Origin: Mesorhizobium sp. M2E.F.Ca.ET.219.01.1.1
GTDB taxonomy: Bacteria > Pseudomonadota > Alphaproteobacteria > Rhizobiales > Rhizobiaceae
Reading direction: 5' to 3'
Length of the DNA stretch: 64,000 bases
Assembly: GCF_004016445.2 (NCBI RefSeq)
Contig: NZ_SADT02000002.1
Location: 558,001 to 622,000 of the forward strand
Part shown: positions 1 to 9,352 of the stretch, one piece after another
How positions within the stretch are numbered: the first letter of the stretch is position 1
Layout: every line of letters starts with the position of its first letter
Notes under the pieces: model-generated
Seen by the model: only the letters and a program-made list of their open reading frames with translations
Told to the model about the DNA's origin: nothing
Database searches by the model: none
Translations under genes and position numbers: made by a program

Positions 1-1
1 C

Positions 2-313
2 GATCCGCCGCGTTTCCTGGCGCGCACGCCGCACGGCTATCACGACAAGGATCTGATCCGCAGCGATCTGTCAGCCGCCGGCTTATCCAATGTAGCCATC
101 GACACCAGGGCCGAGCAGAGCTGCGCATCCTCGCCGCGCGTTCCGGCCGTTGCGTATTGCCAGGGCACGCTGCTTCGCAACGAGATCGAGGCGAGGGGGG
201 CCGGGAGCTTGGCATCCGCGACCGACTATGCGGAAGCCGCGATCGCCGAGAGGCACGGCCGCGGCGCGGTTGCCGCCAAGATCCAGGCGCACATTATCGT
301 GGCCGTTGCTTAG
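2..313 (+). CDS. C-terminal part of a probable class I SAM-dependent methyltransferase (cut by left edge)
   Basis: An open frame enters from the left edge and gives 103 residues before TAG. It contains the stretch PHGYHD followed by a DLSAAGLSNVAIDT segment, which resembles the last beta strands of type 11 SAM-dependent methyltransferases, where a helix is followed by a strand near the C-terminus. The SAM-binding motif would lie upstream and is not visible, so the substrate cannot be named. The stop codon overlaps the stop of the converging next gene: the four bases TTAG at 310-313 serve both. Family assignment is by overall impression of the tail only; the coding status is well supported by codon usage. 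Confidence 0.6.
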   Translation, partial: DPPRFLARTPHGYHDKDLIRSDLSAAGLSNVAIDTRAEQSCASSPRVPAVAYCQGTLLRNEIEARGAGSLASATDYAEAAIAERHGRGAVAAKIQAHIIVAVA

Positions 314-1686
314 CTCACCTTGTTGCGCTCGACGGTCAGATGCGCATAGCCGCTGTCGCTTGCCTTCGCGAGGTCGCCGGTCACCGGATCGGCCCAGCGC
401 TGACCGATGATGGCGCCGTTTCGCGCGCCGTCGATGACATTGTCCGAGATGACCGCGGTGCCGGCGCCTTCGACGACCGAAACGACAATGCCGGTGCCCG
501 CCTGCCGGATGATGTTTCCGCTCGCCACGACATTGCGCAGATACGGTCCCCAGCCGAGTTGCATGCCGTAAAGCGGCGCGTTCTCGACCACATTGCCTGA
601 AACCGTGGTGTCGGCCTCGGCGCTGATGCCTACGCCGAAGCCGGGCGGGTCGGCCGCGTAGGGACCAACCGTCGTGAGATTGCGCACGATGTTGTTCGAG
701 CAGACCGCCATGCGGCCGCCCTCGTTGAAATTGACGATCGAGATGCCGTTGGCGGCGCCGTCGACCAGATTGTTACTGAGGATCGCGCCTTCGAAGGAGA
801 ACTCCGAATAGATCCCGGTCTCGCCCGAGCGCGAGCAGGTGTTGCCGGTGATCTGCAAATTGCTCGCGCTGTTGGCGCGGATCGCGGTGAAGGCGCAGTC
901 GGAGACGACATTGCCCGAGATGATCACGTTGCCGGCGCGAAAGGCGTTGATGCCGTTGCCGTTCTGGCCGGTGCCGCCGCTTCTTGCGCCGATCCTCTGG
1001 ACGCGGTTGCCGCTGACGATGGTGCCGTCCTCCGCCGCCTGCCAGCGATGCACCAGGATGCCGCCATTGGCGCAATCGGAAACGCTGTTGCCGGAAATCT
1101 CCAGCCCGCCGGCCTCGACCGAATAGATGCCGGCGTCCGCCGCGCCGGAAATGTCGCAGCGGCCGATGCGGCCGACGGCGTGCTCCAGCGCCAGCCCATT
1201 CTTTCCGCTGCCGGTCACCTGGCAATTGTCGATGATGAGATGGCCGACGCGGCGCAGATCGAGCAGCCCTTGCGTGTAGTCGGCCAGCCAGCGGTTGCTG
1301 CCGTCGAAGACGAGGCCGGTAAGCTCGATATGCTCGGCCTGCTCGGCCATCATCAGATGGCCGTTGCCGCCATAGACGATGCGCGTCGCGCCCGGCACGC
1401 CCGACAGGTGCACTCGGGCAGGCAGCTTGAGGTTGGAGACGAGATAGGTGCCGGGCGGCAGGAACACCGGCTGGTCGCGGTCGCTGGCCTCGGCCAGCAT
1501 CTTGGCGAAAACCTTGCTCTGGTCGTCGACCGCGCCCGGCTGCACGCCGATCTCGGTGGCGTCGATCGAGCCGCGCATCGCAGCCATCTCTATGCCGGGC
1601 AGCGATTTCGCCGCTGCCTTGCCGGCACAGACGCCGGCGACGGCGAAGCCGGCGGCCTGGGCAAGCAACGTTCGTCTGTTCAACAT
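310..1686 (-). CDS. TAT-exported right-handed beta-helix repeat protein (TIGR03808-like)
   Basis: About 458 residues. It starts at MLNRRTLLAQAAG, a twin-arginine signal followed by a hydrophobic stretch ending near AAAKS, so the folded protein is probably exported by the Tat system. The start at 1686 is preferred over a longer frame because it puts the RR motif at the N-terminus. The body is a run of short repeats with the pattern I-x-G-N-x-(I/V/C) (for example ISGNSVSDC, IISGNVVSDC, ITGNTC), typical of parallel beta-helix proteins of the pectate-lyase type. It matches what is known as the Rhizobiales 'twin-arg-translocated repeat protein' family, whose function is undescribed. Whether it binds or cuts polysaccharide is inference from the fold. 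Confidence 0.8.
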   Translation of the reverse strand: MLNRRTLLAQAAGFAVAGVCAGKAAAKSLPGIEMAAMRGSIDATEIGVQPGAVDDQSKVFAKMLAEASDRDQPVFLPPGTYLVSNLKLPARVHLSGVPGATRIVYGGNGHLMMAEQAEHIELTGLVFDGSNRWLADYTQGLLDLRRVGHLIIDNCQVTGSGKNGLALEHAVGRIGRCDISGAADAGIYSVEAGGLEISGNSVSDCANGGILVHRWQAAEDGTIVSGNRVQRIGARSGGTGQNGNGINAFRAGNVIISGNVVSDCAFTAIRANSASNLQITGNTCSRSGETGIYSEFSFEGAILSNNLVDGAANGISIVNFNEGGRMAVCSNNIVRNLTTVGPYAADPPGFGVGISAEADTTVSGNVVENAPLYGMQLGWGPYLRNVVASGNIIRQAGTGIVVSVVEGAGTAVISDNVIDGARNGAIIGQRWADPVTGDLAKASDSGYAHLTVERNKVS

Positions 1687-1792
1687 CGGCACAGGTCCTG
1701 GCGTTTTGCCCCGTCCATCGCAGGAATCGTGCCAGGGTGAACTCACCGGCAAGCCGCTTGTGCAGTCGCCTCGCCAAGCCTAAGTTCATTGG

Positions 1793-2275
1793 ATGAGCAG
1801 AGCTTTTACCCGGGAAGAAGACAGCGAAAACGCCATTGCCGGCGTCGGCGAACGTCCAGTCAGCACGCATCGCAATCTTGTGACCGAGCGTGGTCTCGCC
1901 ATGATCGAGGAGAATCTCGCTGATCTGCGCGACATAATGGCCAAGGCCGAAAGGAAGGGCGATCGCGAGCGCCTCGCGGTTGTTTCACGCGACTTGCGCT
2001 ACTGGACCGCGCGGCGCGAGAGCGCCGAGCTTTCGGTGCCGGAGCCGGGCAGCGACGTGGTCCGCTTCGGCATGGGCGTCACGCTGGAAGGCGATGACGG
2101 CAAGAAGGTGCATTGGCGCATCGTCGGCGAGGACGAGGCCGATCCGTCGAAGGGCAGCATTTCCCATGTCTCGCCGATGGCCGTGGCGCTGTTCGGCAAG
2201 AAGGTTGGCGATGTGGCCGCCGTGAACGGCAAGGAATGGGAGATCGTCAAGCTCTCGGACAAGGCTGAGAACTAG
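1793..2275 (+). CDS. GreA/GreB family transcription elongation factor-like protein
   Basis: 160 residues. The N-terminal half (about residues 25-85) is a charged helical region around LAMIEENLADLRDIM, consistent with the antiparallel coiled coil that GreA/GreB insert into the RNA polymerase secondary channel. The C-terminal half (about 85-155) carries the FKBP-like Gre domain, visible as VRFGMGVTLEGDDGKK, then ISHVSPMAVALFGKKVGDV, and ending EWEIVKL. The coiled coil looks similar in length to genuine Gre factors, so cleavage stimulation is possible, but rhizobia carry several Gre-like paralogues and this need not be the housekeeping GreA. It is transcribed alone. Confidence 0.85.
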   Translation: MSRAFTREEDSENAIAGVGERPVSTHRNLVTERGLAMIEENLADLRDIMAKAERKGDRERLAVVSRDLRYWTARRESAELSVPEPGSDVVRFGMGVTLEGDDGKKVHWRIVGEDEADPSKGSISHVSPMAVALFGKKVGDVAAVNGKEWEIVKLSDKAEN

Positions 2276-2651
2276 TTCCTCAACACAGAAGTTTTGACCG
2301 GTTGGTTGGTGTGCGTTGCAGCTCCTCTGCCTTGGCGATTGGCCGAGACGCCTATCGCGGTTGTCATCCACGGGCGGAGCAAGGAGCGAAGCGACGCGCG
2401 CAGACCCGAGGATCCATGCCGTGACTTGGAAGCGCCGCGGCGGTCCAGAAATTCTGCACCGTTGCACACTTCGGTCCAGGTAACGGAATGGATTCTAGGG
2501 TCTGCGCGCGTCGCTGCGCTCCTTGCTCCGCCCTAGAATGACGAGGTTCAGAAGCCTCCAGCTCATCGCCAACGTCTGCGCTGACTACCCAGCGGATGTT
2601 GATAGCCTTGCCCTTGAAGCCTGCAATCTTCAAAATCACTGTGTCGACGAA
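2276..2651. other. Intergenic region holding an inverted dispersed repeat, no gene seen
   Basis: No convincing coding frame. The stretch is dominated by two opposed copies of a 64-base repeat (described separately). It separates the Gre-like gene from the antitoxin remnant and has the look of a site where mobile or repetitive DNA has accumulated. Confidence 0.6.
2362..2543. repeat. Inverted pair of 64-bp dispersed repeats
   Basis: Copy one (2362-2425, reverse orientation) and copy two (2480-2543, forward) match at about 55 of 64 positions. Both carry the core GGGTCTGCGCGCGTCGCT and the segment CTCCTTGCTCCGCCC, and end with AATGACG or GATGACA. The 54-base spacer lets the pair fold into a long hairpin. 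This type of sequence is, from memory, common between genes in Mesorhizobium. Confidence 0.8.
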
Positions 2652-2886
2652 CTAGCCGTTAGCCAACGTTGAAAGCTTGCGCAGCGCATCTTCGTATTTG
2701 TCCATGACAGCCCGAGCAGTGTTCATTTGCCGTTCGTGGCTGTCGTGGCGGATTGGCCTTAGAATGAGGCCATCGTCGGTTTCGATGATCATCGCCAACC
2801 TGAAGGTCCAGGCTGTCAAGCATTTCGCGTGGCAGCAGCAGGGCTCCCGATCCGTCCTCGAGCCCGTGGATGATTGTCGTGAACAT
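2652..2886 (-). pseudogene. Frameshifted AbrB/MazE-type antitoxin remnant
   Basis: Starting at MFTTIIHGLEDGSGALLLP, the first frame encodes a swapped-hairpin AbrB-type DNA-binding domain up to LDLQVGDD. The reading then has to move one frame to continue as IIETDDGLILRPIRHD and a helical tail ending MDKYEDALRKLSTLANG and TAG. Both halves look like the two parts of one antitoxin of about 80 residues, of the kind paired with Doc or PIN toxins. The break sits near base 2791, where a few bases between VGDD and IIET appear lost. No toxin gene follows on the same strand: the next gene on that strand is methylmalonyl-CoA mutase, upstream. Probably a dead orphan antitoxin. Confidence 0.75.
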
Positions 2887-2946
2887 TATCGCGCCATGGT
2901 TGTATCTATTTCCATGGAACAACCTTTCAGCCAAATCAGCAAGCCC

Positions 2947-5070
2947 TCACTGATCGGCCAGCAACCGATCCATCAGCCGGTTCGCCGCTTCCGGGATAAC
3001 CGTCCCCGGCGGGAAGATCTCCGCCGCACCCGCCGCCAGCACCGCGTCATAGTCCTGCGGCGGGATGACGCCGCCGGCGACGATCAGCATGTCGCCATGG
3101 CCGAGCTTCTTAAGCGCCTCCCTGAGTTCGGGGATCAGCGTCAGGTGTCCGGCCGCGAGCGATGACGCGCCGATGATGTCGACGTCGTGCTGCACCGCAA
3201 GCTTTGCGATCTCGTCCGGCGTCTGGAACATCGGCCCGACGGTGACGTCGAAGCCGAGATCGGCGAAGGCGCTGGCGATCACCTTCTGGCCGCGGTCATG
3301 GCCGTCCTGACCCATCTTGGCGACCAGGATGCGCGGCTTGCCGCCGGATTTCTTCTCGAACGCCTCGATCTTCTCCTGCAGCGGGTCGAGCGCCGGATTG
3401 TCGCCGAGCGCGTCCCGGTAGACGCCGGAGATCGTCTGCACCGCAGCCGTATGCCTGCCGAACACTTTTTCCAGCGCCAGAGAAATCTCGCCGACGGTGG
3501 CGTTGGCGCGCGCCGCGCGGATCGCGAATTCGAGCAGGTTCTCGCCGCTTTCGGCGGCGCGAGTCAGCGCCGCCAGCGCGTCCTCAAGTGCTGCGACATC
3601 GCGGGTGCCCTTCAGCCGCTGCAGCTTCGCCAATTGCCGGGCTTTCACTTCGGCATTGTCGATCTTGAGCACATCGACTTCGATGTCGGTCTGAGGCCGA
3701 TGTGCGTTGACGCCGACCAGAATTTGCTCGCCGGAATCGATGCGCGCCTGGGTGCGCGCCGCCGCTTCCTCGATGCGCAGCTTCGGAATGCCTTGCTCGA
3801 TCGCCGCCGCCATGCCGCCGAGGCTTTCGACCTCCTCGATATGGGCGAGCGCGCGCGCCGCCAGATCATGCGTCAGCCGCTCGACATAGGCCGAGCCGCC
3901 CCACGGGTCGATCATGCGCGTGGTGCCGGATTCCTTCTGCAGGATGAGCTGCGTGTTGCGGGCGATCCGCGCCGAATGGTCGGTCGGCAGCGCCATCGCC
4001 TCGTCGAATGAATTGGTATGCAGCGACTGGGTGTGCCCCTGCGTCGCGGCCATCGCCTCGATCATCGTGCGGGTGATGTTGTTGTAGGGGTCCTGCGCCG
4101 TCAGCGACCATCCGGAAGTCTGGCAATGGGTGCGCAGCGACAGCGAGCGCTCGTCCTTCGGCGCGAAATTCTTCTGCATCAGGCTCGACCACAAAAGCCG
4201 CGCGGCCCTGAGCTTGGCGACCTCCATGAAGAAGTTCATGCCGATCGCCCAGAAGAACGAAAGCCGCGGCGCGAAGCGGTCGATGTCGAGGCCTGCGGCG
4301 ACGCCGGCGCGCGCATATTCGATGCCGTCTGCGATCGTATAGGCAAGCTCGAGGTCGGCCGTCGCTCCGGCTTCCTGCATGTGGTAGCCGGAGATCGAGA
4401 TCGAGTTGAACTTCGGCATGTTATGCGAAGTGTAGGCGAAGATGTCCGACACGATCCGCATCGATGGCTTCGGCGGATAAATGTAGGTGTTGCGGACCAT
4501 GAACTCCTTCAGAATGTCGTTCTGAATGGTTCCGGCGAGATCCTTTTGCGCGGCGCCCTGTTCCTCCGCCGCGACGATGTACAGCGCCATAATCGGCAGC
4601 ACGGCGCCGTTCATGGTCATCGACACGGTCATCTCGCCCAGCGGAATGCCGTCGAAGAGCTGGCGCATGTCGAGGATGGAATCGATCGCCACACCCGCCA
4701 TGCCGACATCGCCGGCGACGCGCGGATGGTCGCTGTCATAGCCGCGATGCGTGGCGAGGTCGAAAGCGACCGACAGGCCTTTCTGGCCGGCCGCGAGATT
4801 GCGCCGGTAGAACGCGTTGGACTCTTCCGCCGTCGAGAAGCCGGCATATTGCCGGATCGTCCACGGCTGCTGGACATACATCGTGGGGTAGGGGCCGCGC
4901 ACGAACGGCGGCAGGCCCGGATAGGTGTCGAGATTGGCGAGCCCCCTGAGGTCGCCCTGCGTGTAGAGGTGTTTCACGGCGATGCCTTCCGGCGTCATCC
5001 GCTGGCCCTTGAGCTCGACCGGCGCGCGGCGCGGCGCCGACCAGCCGATCTTGCTGAAATCCGGGATCAT
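2947..5070 (-). CDS. mutB: Methylmalonyl-CoA mutase large (alpha) subunit
   Basis: 707 residues, the usual length for the catalytic subunit. It interconverts methylmalonyl-CoA and succinyl-CoA using adenosylcobalamin, the last step of propionyl-CoA breakdown. The N-terminal part holds the substrate barrel ([20 protein letters not shown], then [20 protein letters not shown]). The C-terminal cobalamin domain shows the base-off motif DGHDRG near residue 590, with MGQ before it, and the GG motif in [10 protein letters not shown]. Its ATG overlaps the stop of the small subunit by four bases (ATGA), so the two are translationally coupled. Called scpA or bhbA in some rhizobia. The GTPase chaperone MeaB and the epimerase are not in this window. 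Confidence 0.97.
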   Translation of the reverse strand: MIPDFSKIGWSAPRRAPVELKGQRMTPEGIAVKHLYTQGDLRGLANLDTYPGLPPFVRGPYPTMYVQQPWTIRQYAGFSTAEESNAFYRRNLAAGQKGLSVAFDLATHRGYDSDHPRVAGDVGMAGVAIDSILDMRQLFDGIPLGEMTVSMTMNGAVLPIMALYIVAAEEQGAAQKDLAGTIQNDILKEFMVRNTYIYPPKPSMRIVSDIFAYTSHNMPKFNSISISGYHMQEAGATADLELAYTIADGIEYARAGVAAGLDIDRFAPRLSFFWAIGMNFFMEVAKLRAARLLWSSLMQKNFAPKDERSLSLRTHCQTSGWSLTAQDPYNNITRTMIEAMAATQGHTQSLHTNSFDEAMALPTDHSARIARNTQLILQKESGTTRMIDPWGGSAYVERLTHDLAARALAHIEEVESLGGMAAAIEQGIPKLRIEEAAARTQARIDSGEQILVGVNAHRPQTDIEVDVLKIDNAEVKARQLAKLQRLKGTRDVAALEDALAALTRAAESGENLLEFAIRAARANATVGEISLALEKVFGRHTAAVQTISGVYRDALGDNPALDPLQEKIEAFEKKSGGKPRILVAKMGQDGHDRGQKVIASAFADLGFDVTVGPMFQTPDEIAKLAVQHDVDIIGASSLAAGHLTLIPELREALKKLGHGDMLIVAGGVIPPQDYDAVLAAGAAEIFPPGTVIPEAANRLMDRLLADQ

Positions 5071-6509
5071 GATCCGGCTCCGATCGACTGGTCGATGCGC
5101 AGCGGAAACAGCGGCTCGCAGGTCGCTACGCCTTCCGTCAGCGCCGGCCGCCGCTCTTGCGGCAGCGTCTCGACCGGGCGCTCCGTGCCGACGCGGTACA
5201 GCGTCGTGCCGACAATGCCGCGTCCGCCCGACCGGTAGGCGCCGTTGCGCTTGGCGGCGGCGGTCTGCACGCGGTTCTGGATATAGCCCTGCTGCAGGCT
5301 GGCAAGCACGCCGCCTTCGGCCTCTATGCGCTGGAATTCTTCCCAGGCGGCAGTGCAGAGATCGTCGGTCAACGCCTCGACCGCGCCCGAGCCGCTGGCA
5401 GGGTCGGCAACATGGCCGAGATGGCTCTCCTCGGCCATGATGAGCTGGGCGTTGCGGGCGATGCGGCGGGCAAAGCCGGCAGGCAATCCATGCGCGATCG
5501 TGTGCGGCAGGATCGAGATCGAATCGGCACCGCCGGTTGCCGCCGCGAAGGCCGCGATCGCCGTGCGCAGGATGTTGGTCTCCGGGTCGGCCATCGTCAT
5601 CATGCGGTAGGAGGTCTCGGCATGGATGCTGGCGGTCGAGGCCGGGATCGAGCAGGCTTCCTGGATGCGCGCCCAGAGCTTGCGCAAAGCCCGCACCTTG
5701 GCCATCGACAGGAACTGGTCCTGATCGACGCTGAGCGCGAAGCCAATATATGGTGCTGCATAGACCAGCGGCTGGCGCGCCTTCTCGAACATCCTGAGAT
5801 AGGACACGACGGAGGCCATCATCGTGCCGAGCTCCTGCGCCTCGGTGGCGCCGGCATTGTGGAAGACGCGGCCGTCGGCCTCCAGCAGCACGCCCGGCAC
5901 GCCCATCGAGAAGAAATGCGCCAGCGACTGCGGCATCGATTCCTGCAGCGCCTCGATCGAGGTGCGCAGCCTCCCGGTGCCTGCGAAGATCGCCGCCGGG
6001 TCGATGCCGAAGGAGAGGTTGAGCTTGGTCGGATCGGAGCGGCGTTTGCTCAGGAAGGCGAGCAGCCAGTCGGCCACCGCGCGGCTCCAGGGATGCACGT
6101 CGATGCGCACCTGCACGCGGTTGAGCGGCACGCCGTCGAGCACCGCTTCCAGTGCTTTCGCGGTGCGCGGCAGGCCGTAGCCGAAGGCATTCGGCGCGCC
6201 CTCGAAGACAAGCGACAGGCCGGTGGCGCCTTGGGCGATGTCTTCCAGGGCTTGCGCGCTGGCCCGGGCGATGTCCGGGTCGTCGACACGCTGGCTGACG
6301 ATCCAGGGTGCGGTCGGATTTGTGCGCAGCAACGGCTCTGCAGCCGTCGAACGCTGGCTGAGCGGCTCGATGCGGATGCCGTCATCGGTGTGGGAGACCA
6401 GCTTTTCCTCGAAGGAACCGCCGGCAAGCGCCTTTTCCGCCAGCGCCCGCCAACGCTTGGCATCCGGGTTCGGAAGGTCGACATCCCTTGTCAAGGCGCC
6501 GGCGCCCAT
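5067..6509 (-). CDS. mutA: Methylmalonyl-CoA mutase small (beta) subunit
   Basis: 480 residues from [15 protein letters not shown] chose the ATG at 6509 because a strong ribosome binding site (GAGGAGG) lies five to eight bases upstream; an in-frame ATG 42 bases earlier lacks this. The protein is a mutase barrel homologue ([21 protein letters not shown], then [21 protein letters not shown]) with no recognisable DxHxxG cobalamin motif, as expected for the non-catalytic partner. It forms a heterodimer with the product of the next gene and is the first gene of the operon. The divergent intergenic space of 256 bases to the ATPase gene should hold its promoter. Confidence 0.93.
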   Translation of the reverse strand: MGAGALTRDVDLPNPDAKRWRALAEKALAGGSFEEKLVSHTDDGIRIEPLSQRSTAAEPLLRTNPTAPWIVSQRVDDPDIARASAQALEDIAQGATGLSLVFEGAPNAFGYGLPRTAKALEAVLDGVPLNRVQVRIDVHPWSRAVADWLLAFLSKRRSDPTKLNLSFGIDPAAIFAGTGRLRTSIEALQESMPQSLAHFFSMGVPGVLLEADGRVFHNAGATEAQELGTMMASVVSYLRMFEKARQPLVYAAPYIGFALSVDQDQFLSMAKVRALRKLWARIQEACSIPASTASIHAETSYRMMTMADPETNILRTAIAAFAAATGGADSISILPHTIAHGLPAGFARRIARNAQLIMAEESHLGHVADPASGSGAVEALTDDLCTAAWEEFQRIEAEGGVLASLQQGYIQNRVQTAAAKRNGAYRSGGRGIVGTTLYRVGTERPVETLPQERRPALTEGVATCEPLFPLRIDQSIGAGS

Positions 6510-6765
6510 CGCTCCTCCTCGCTTCTCGGCCGCATCAGCCTGTCCAGCCAATCTAAGGTCGGGAACCGGATATCACAATGCGTTATCCGTCCGGGTTCTC
6601 TCGCGGTCAGCCAATCGATTGCCAAACATGCGCAAAATCCGCAAGCGCCAATGGCCAAATTCCGGGCCGGTCCCAAACGCGATGCTGGGCATTGCCGCAT
6701 GCGACGAGCGTTACTATACCTCCTTGTGAGGCCCTTGAGCGGAACAGATTGCGGAGACCGGACAT

Positions 6766-8289
6766 ATGGCTGACGAGACCAGCATCTTCATCGGCGCCAG
6801 CCGCAAGCCCGACGATTCCTACCAGCGCGCCGAAGAGCTGCTGCTGCGCTACGGCAACCGCCACGGCCTCGTCACAGGCGCCACGGGCACAGGCAAGACA
6901 GTCAGCCTGCAGATACTGGCCGAGGGCTTCTCGAATGCCGGCGTGCCGGTGTTCTGCGCCGACATCAAGGGCGACCTTTCCGGCATATCCATGATGGGCG
7001 AGGCCAAGGATTTCCTGGTCAAGCGCGCCGGCGAGGTGAAGCTCGATCCCTACCAGTTCCAGGAATTCCCGGTCATCTTCTGGGATCTGTTCGGCGAGCA
7101 GGGCCATCCGATCCGCGCCACCATCTCCGAGATGGGGCCGTTGCTGCTCTCGCGGCTGATGAACCTCACCGAAGCGCAGGAAGGCATCATGAACATCGCC
7201 TTCCGCATCGCCGACGAGGAAGGCCTGCTGCTGCTCGATCTGAAGGACCTGCAGGCGCTGCTCGCCAACATCGCCGAGCGCGCCGACGAGCTCAGCGCGC
7301 GCTACGGCAATGTCACCAAGCCCTCCGTCGGCGCCATCCAGCGCACGCTCCTGGTGCTGGAGCAGCAGGGTGCCGCGAACTTCTTCGGCGAGCCGGCGCT
7401 GCGTATCGCCGACATCATGCGCACCACGCGCGACGGCCGCGGCGCGATCGGCGTGCTCGCCGCCGACAAGCTGATGATGAACCCCAGGCTTTACGCCACC
7501 TTCCTGCTCTGGCTAATGTCGGAACTCTTCGAGGAACTGCCCGAGGTCGGCGATCTCGACAGGCCGAAACTGGTCTTCTTCTTCGACGAGGCGCATCTTT
7601 TGTTCGAGGACGCGCCGAAGGTGCTGATCGACCGCGTCGAGCAGGTGGTGCGGCTCATCCGCTCCAAGGGCGTCGGCGTCTATTTCGTCACCCAGAATCC
7701 GCTCGACATTCCGGAGAAGGTGCTCGCCCAGCTCGGCAACCGCGTCCAGCACGCGCTGCGCGCCTATACCCCGCGCGAGCAGCAGGCGGTGCGCACCGCG
7801 GCCGAGACCTTCCGGCCCAATCCCGATTTCGATTGCGCCACGGCCATCACCCAGCTCGCCACCGGCGAGGCGCTGGTCTCGATGCTGGAGGACAAGGGTG
7901 TGCCGGCCATGGTCCAGCGCACGCTGATCCGGCCGCCGTCATCGCGGCTCGGACCGATCACACCCGACGAGCGCCGCAAGATCATCGCCGAGAGCCCGGT
8001 CGCCGGCCAGTACGACCAGGTTGTCGATCGCGAATCGGCCTTCGAGATGTTGCAGAAGAAAGCCAAGGAGGCGCAGGACGCCGAGGCGCAGGCACAGCAG
8101 CAGAACAGCGGCGGCTCGCGCTGGACCATTCCCGGCTTCGACGATGTTTTGGGAACAGGCAACCGGCGGTCTTCCAACCGCCAGACGGTGGCCGAAGCCG
8201 CCATCAAGTCGGTGGTGCGCTCGGTCGGCTCCTCCGTCGGCCGCGCCATCGTGCGCGGCATCCTCGGCAGCCTGGCGCGGGGGCGCTAG
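6766..8289 (+). CDS. YjgR/DUF853 family HerA-type ATPase
   Basis: 507 residues. Walker A is GATGTGKT at residues 38-45; Walker B is LVFFFDEAHLLF near 268-279, followed by the RSKGVGVYFVTQNPLDIP segment that is characteristic of HerA/FtsK-type P-loop ATPases. The C-terminus has a charged Gln/Ala-rich linker and then SVVRSVGSSVGRAIVRGILG, a glycine-rich amphipathic tail conserved in YjgR proteins. HerA relatives pump DNA during end processing; YjgR itself has no settled role, and a partner nuclease (NurA) is absent here. It stands alone, divergent from the mutase operon. Confidence 0.92.
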   Translation: MADETSIFIGASRKPDDSYQRAEELLLRYGNRHGLVTGATGTGKTVSLQILAEGFSNAGVPVFCADIKGDLSGISMMGEAKDFLVKRAGEVKLDPYQFQEFPVIFWDLFGEQGHPIRATISEMGPLLLSRLMNLTEAQEGIMNIAFRIADEEGLLLLDLKDLQALLANIAERADELSARYGNVTKPSVGAIQRTLLVLEQQGAANFFGEPALRIADIMRTTRDGRGAIGVLAADKLMMNPRLYATFLLWLMSELFEELPEVGDLDRPKLVFFFDEAHLLFEDAPKVLIDRVEQVVRLIRSKGVGVYFVTQNPLDIPEKVLAQLGNRVQHALRAYTPREQQAVRTAAETFRPNPDFDCATAITQLATGEALVSMLEDKGVPAMVQRTLIRPPSSRLGPITPDERRKIIAESPVAGQYDQVVDRESAFEMLQKKAKEAQDAEAQAQQQNSGGSRWTIPGFDDVLGTGNRRSSNRQTVAEAAIKSVVRSVGSSVGRAIVRGILGSLARGR

Positions 8290-8660
8290 AGCGCCGCGGC
8301 GAGCGTCCGCGTCTCAGCCTGCCAGGTCAAACACGCGACCGTCCTACCGCGGTATGCTCGCCGTCGTGGGCGGGCAGCTTCCGCATTCCGGCGATTGGTC
8401 TGACGCTCGCCTCCCAAGCGAATTGCTTATGGCGCCCTGACCCGTCAGAGGCTACTTTTTGTTACCTCACGACGAAAAAATCTTACTTGAGAACAAGCAG
8501 ATAGCATCAGCCTCATCTAAAGTTTTCGTGAGAGACGTTTTTCCTCGCCGAACCGCAATTTCGTGAAATACCGGATGCCTCAAATCATGGCTGTTGCATG
8601 GTTGCCGTCGGATCGGGATCCGAGGGCTTCTACCAACCATGCGCTTGATCACGATTTGTT
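8290..8660. other. AT-richer intergenic region, no gene seen
   Basis: 371 bases between the ATPase stop and the short AraC-type gene. From about 8440 on the sequence becomes clearly richer in A and T than its neighbours. No frame on either strand resembles a known protein, and no sensor domain for the following AraC-type gene could be read in any frame. Confidence 0.5.
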
Positions 8661-9155
8661 TTGCCTGGGGAACCGAAAACACGTGTTGAGGTTGGGCCAA
8701 GACGGGCGGAGGCTGAGCATCAGGAGGCCCGGTTGCGGCGCGACGATGACTTACCGGCCCTGTTGTCGGAGATCGCTTCCGACAGGGCTCCCTTGCCGAA
8801 CGCGAAAGGCGGATTGTCGGCAAGGCATACCCAACAAATCCAGCAATTCCTGGAGGAGAATTTCTCGCGCAAGCTGTCGCTGGCCGAGATGGCGGCGGTG
8901 TGCGACTTGTCCCCTTACCATTTCGCCCGCGCTTTTTCGAAGACGTTCGGCGTGTCGCCGTATCAATATGTTCTGGGCCTTCGCCTCGACCTTGCCCAGA
9001 AGCTGCTTGCCGACAGCCGCATGTCGATCACGGACATTGCCGATCTGGCCGGCTTTTCGAGCCAGAGCCACTTCACCACGATGATGAGGAAATATCGCCA
9101 TGCGACACCTCAGCAGGTGCGCACGGGGCAGCGCGGCTCACGATCGAAAAAATAA
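8661..9155 (+). CDS. Short AraC-family transcriptional regulator
   Basis: Up to 164 residues, start uncertain (TTG at 8661; the frame is closed by TGA at 8646). The last 100 residues are a complete AraC/XylS DNA-binding domain: FSRKLSLAEMAAVCDLSPYHFARAF forms the first helix-turn-helix and MSITDIADLAGFSSQSHFTTMM the second, followed by the P-x-x-x-R end. What precedes it is only about 60 residues with no cupin or other ligand domain, whereas most family members are near 250-300 residues. It is either a stand-alone DNA-binding domain or a gene that lost its N-terminus. It lies 200 bases upstream of the adhesin cluster on the same strand, and so is a candidate regulator of it. Confidence 0.75.
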   Translation: MPGEPKTRVEVGPRRAEAEHQEARLRRDDDLPALLSEIASDRAPLPNAKGGLSARHTQQIQQFLEENFSRKLSLAEMAAVCDLSPYHFARAFSKTFGVSPYQYVLGLRLDLAQKLLADSRMSITDIADLAGFSSQSHFTTMMRKYRHATPQQVRTGQRGSRSKK

Positions 9156-9352
9156 GATCATTCTAAATTAGCAGTATGCAAGTTGAATGCCTCCTAATTA
9201 AAGTTATTGCTTGAGTAACTCACTGTTAACTACCGATTTCTCACTGGATATTTTTAGACAGAACAGCAATTTATTGGAATACCTCAGTTCAAAAACATGA
9301 CCTCTTGAAGCAATTCCGGCTGTTTCGGATTCTGATTTGGCTGCGAGGGGAC
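9156..9352 (+). promoter_or_regulatory. AT-rich probable promoter region of the adhesin cluster
   Basis: 197 bases much richer in A and T than the surrounding coding DNA, directly upstream of the first gene of the five-gene cluster. It contains AGTTATTGCTTGAGTAACT, with inverted AGTTA/TAACT half sites nine bases apart, then TGTTAACT close by. No sigma-70 boxes of good quality could be fixed by eye. A role in regulated expression is inference from position and composition. Confidence 0.4.

Noticed and set aside
6510..6765. A cobalamin riboswitch before the B12-dependent mutase operon
   Set aside because: No B12-box-like conserved core was found here or before the MttB-like gene.
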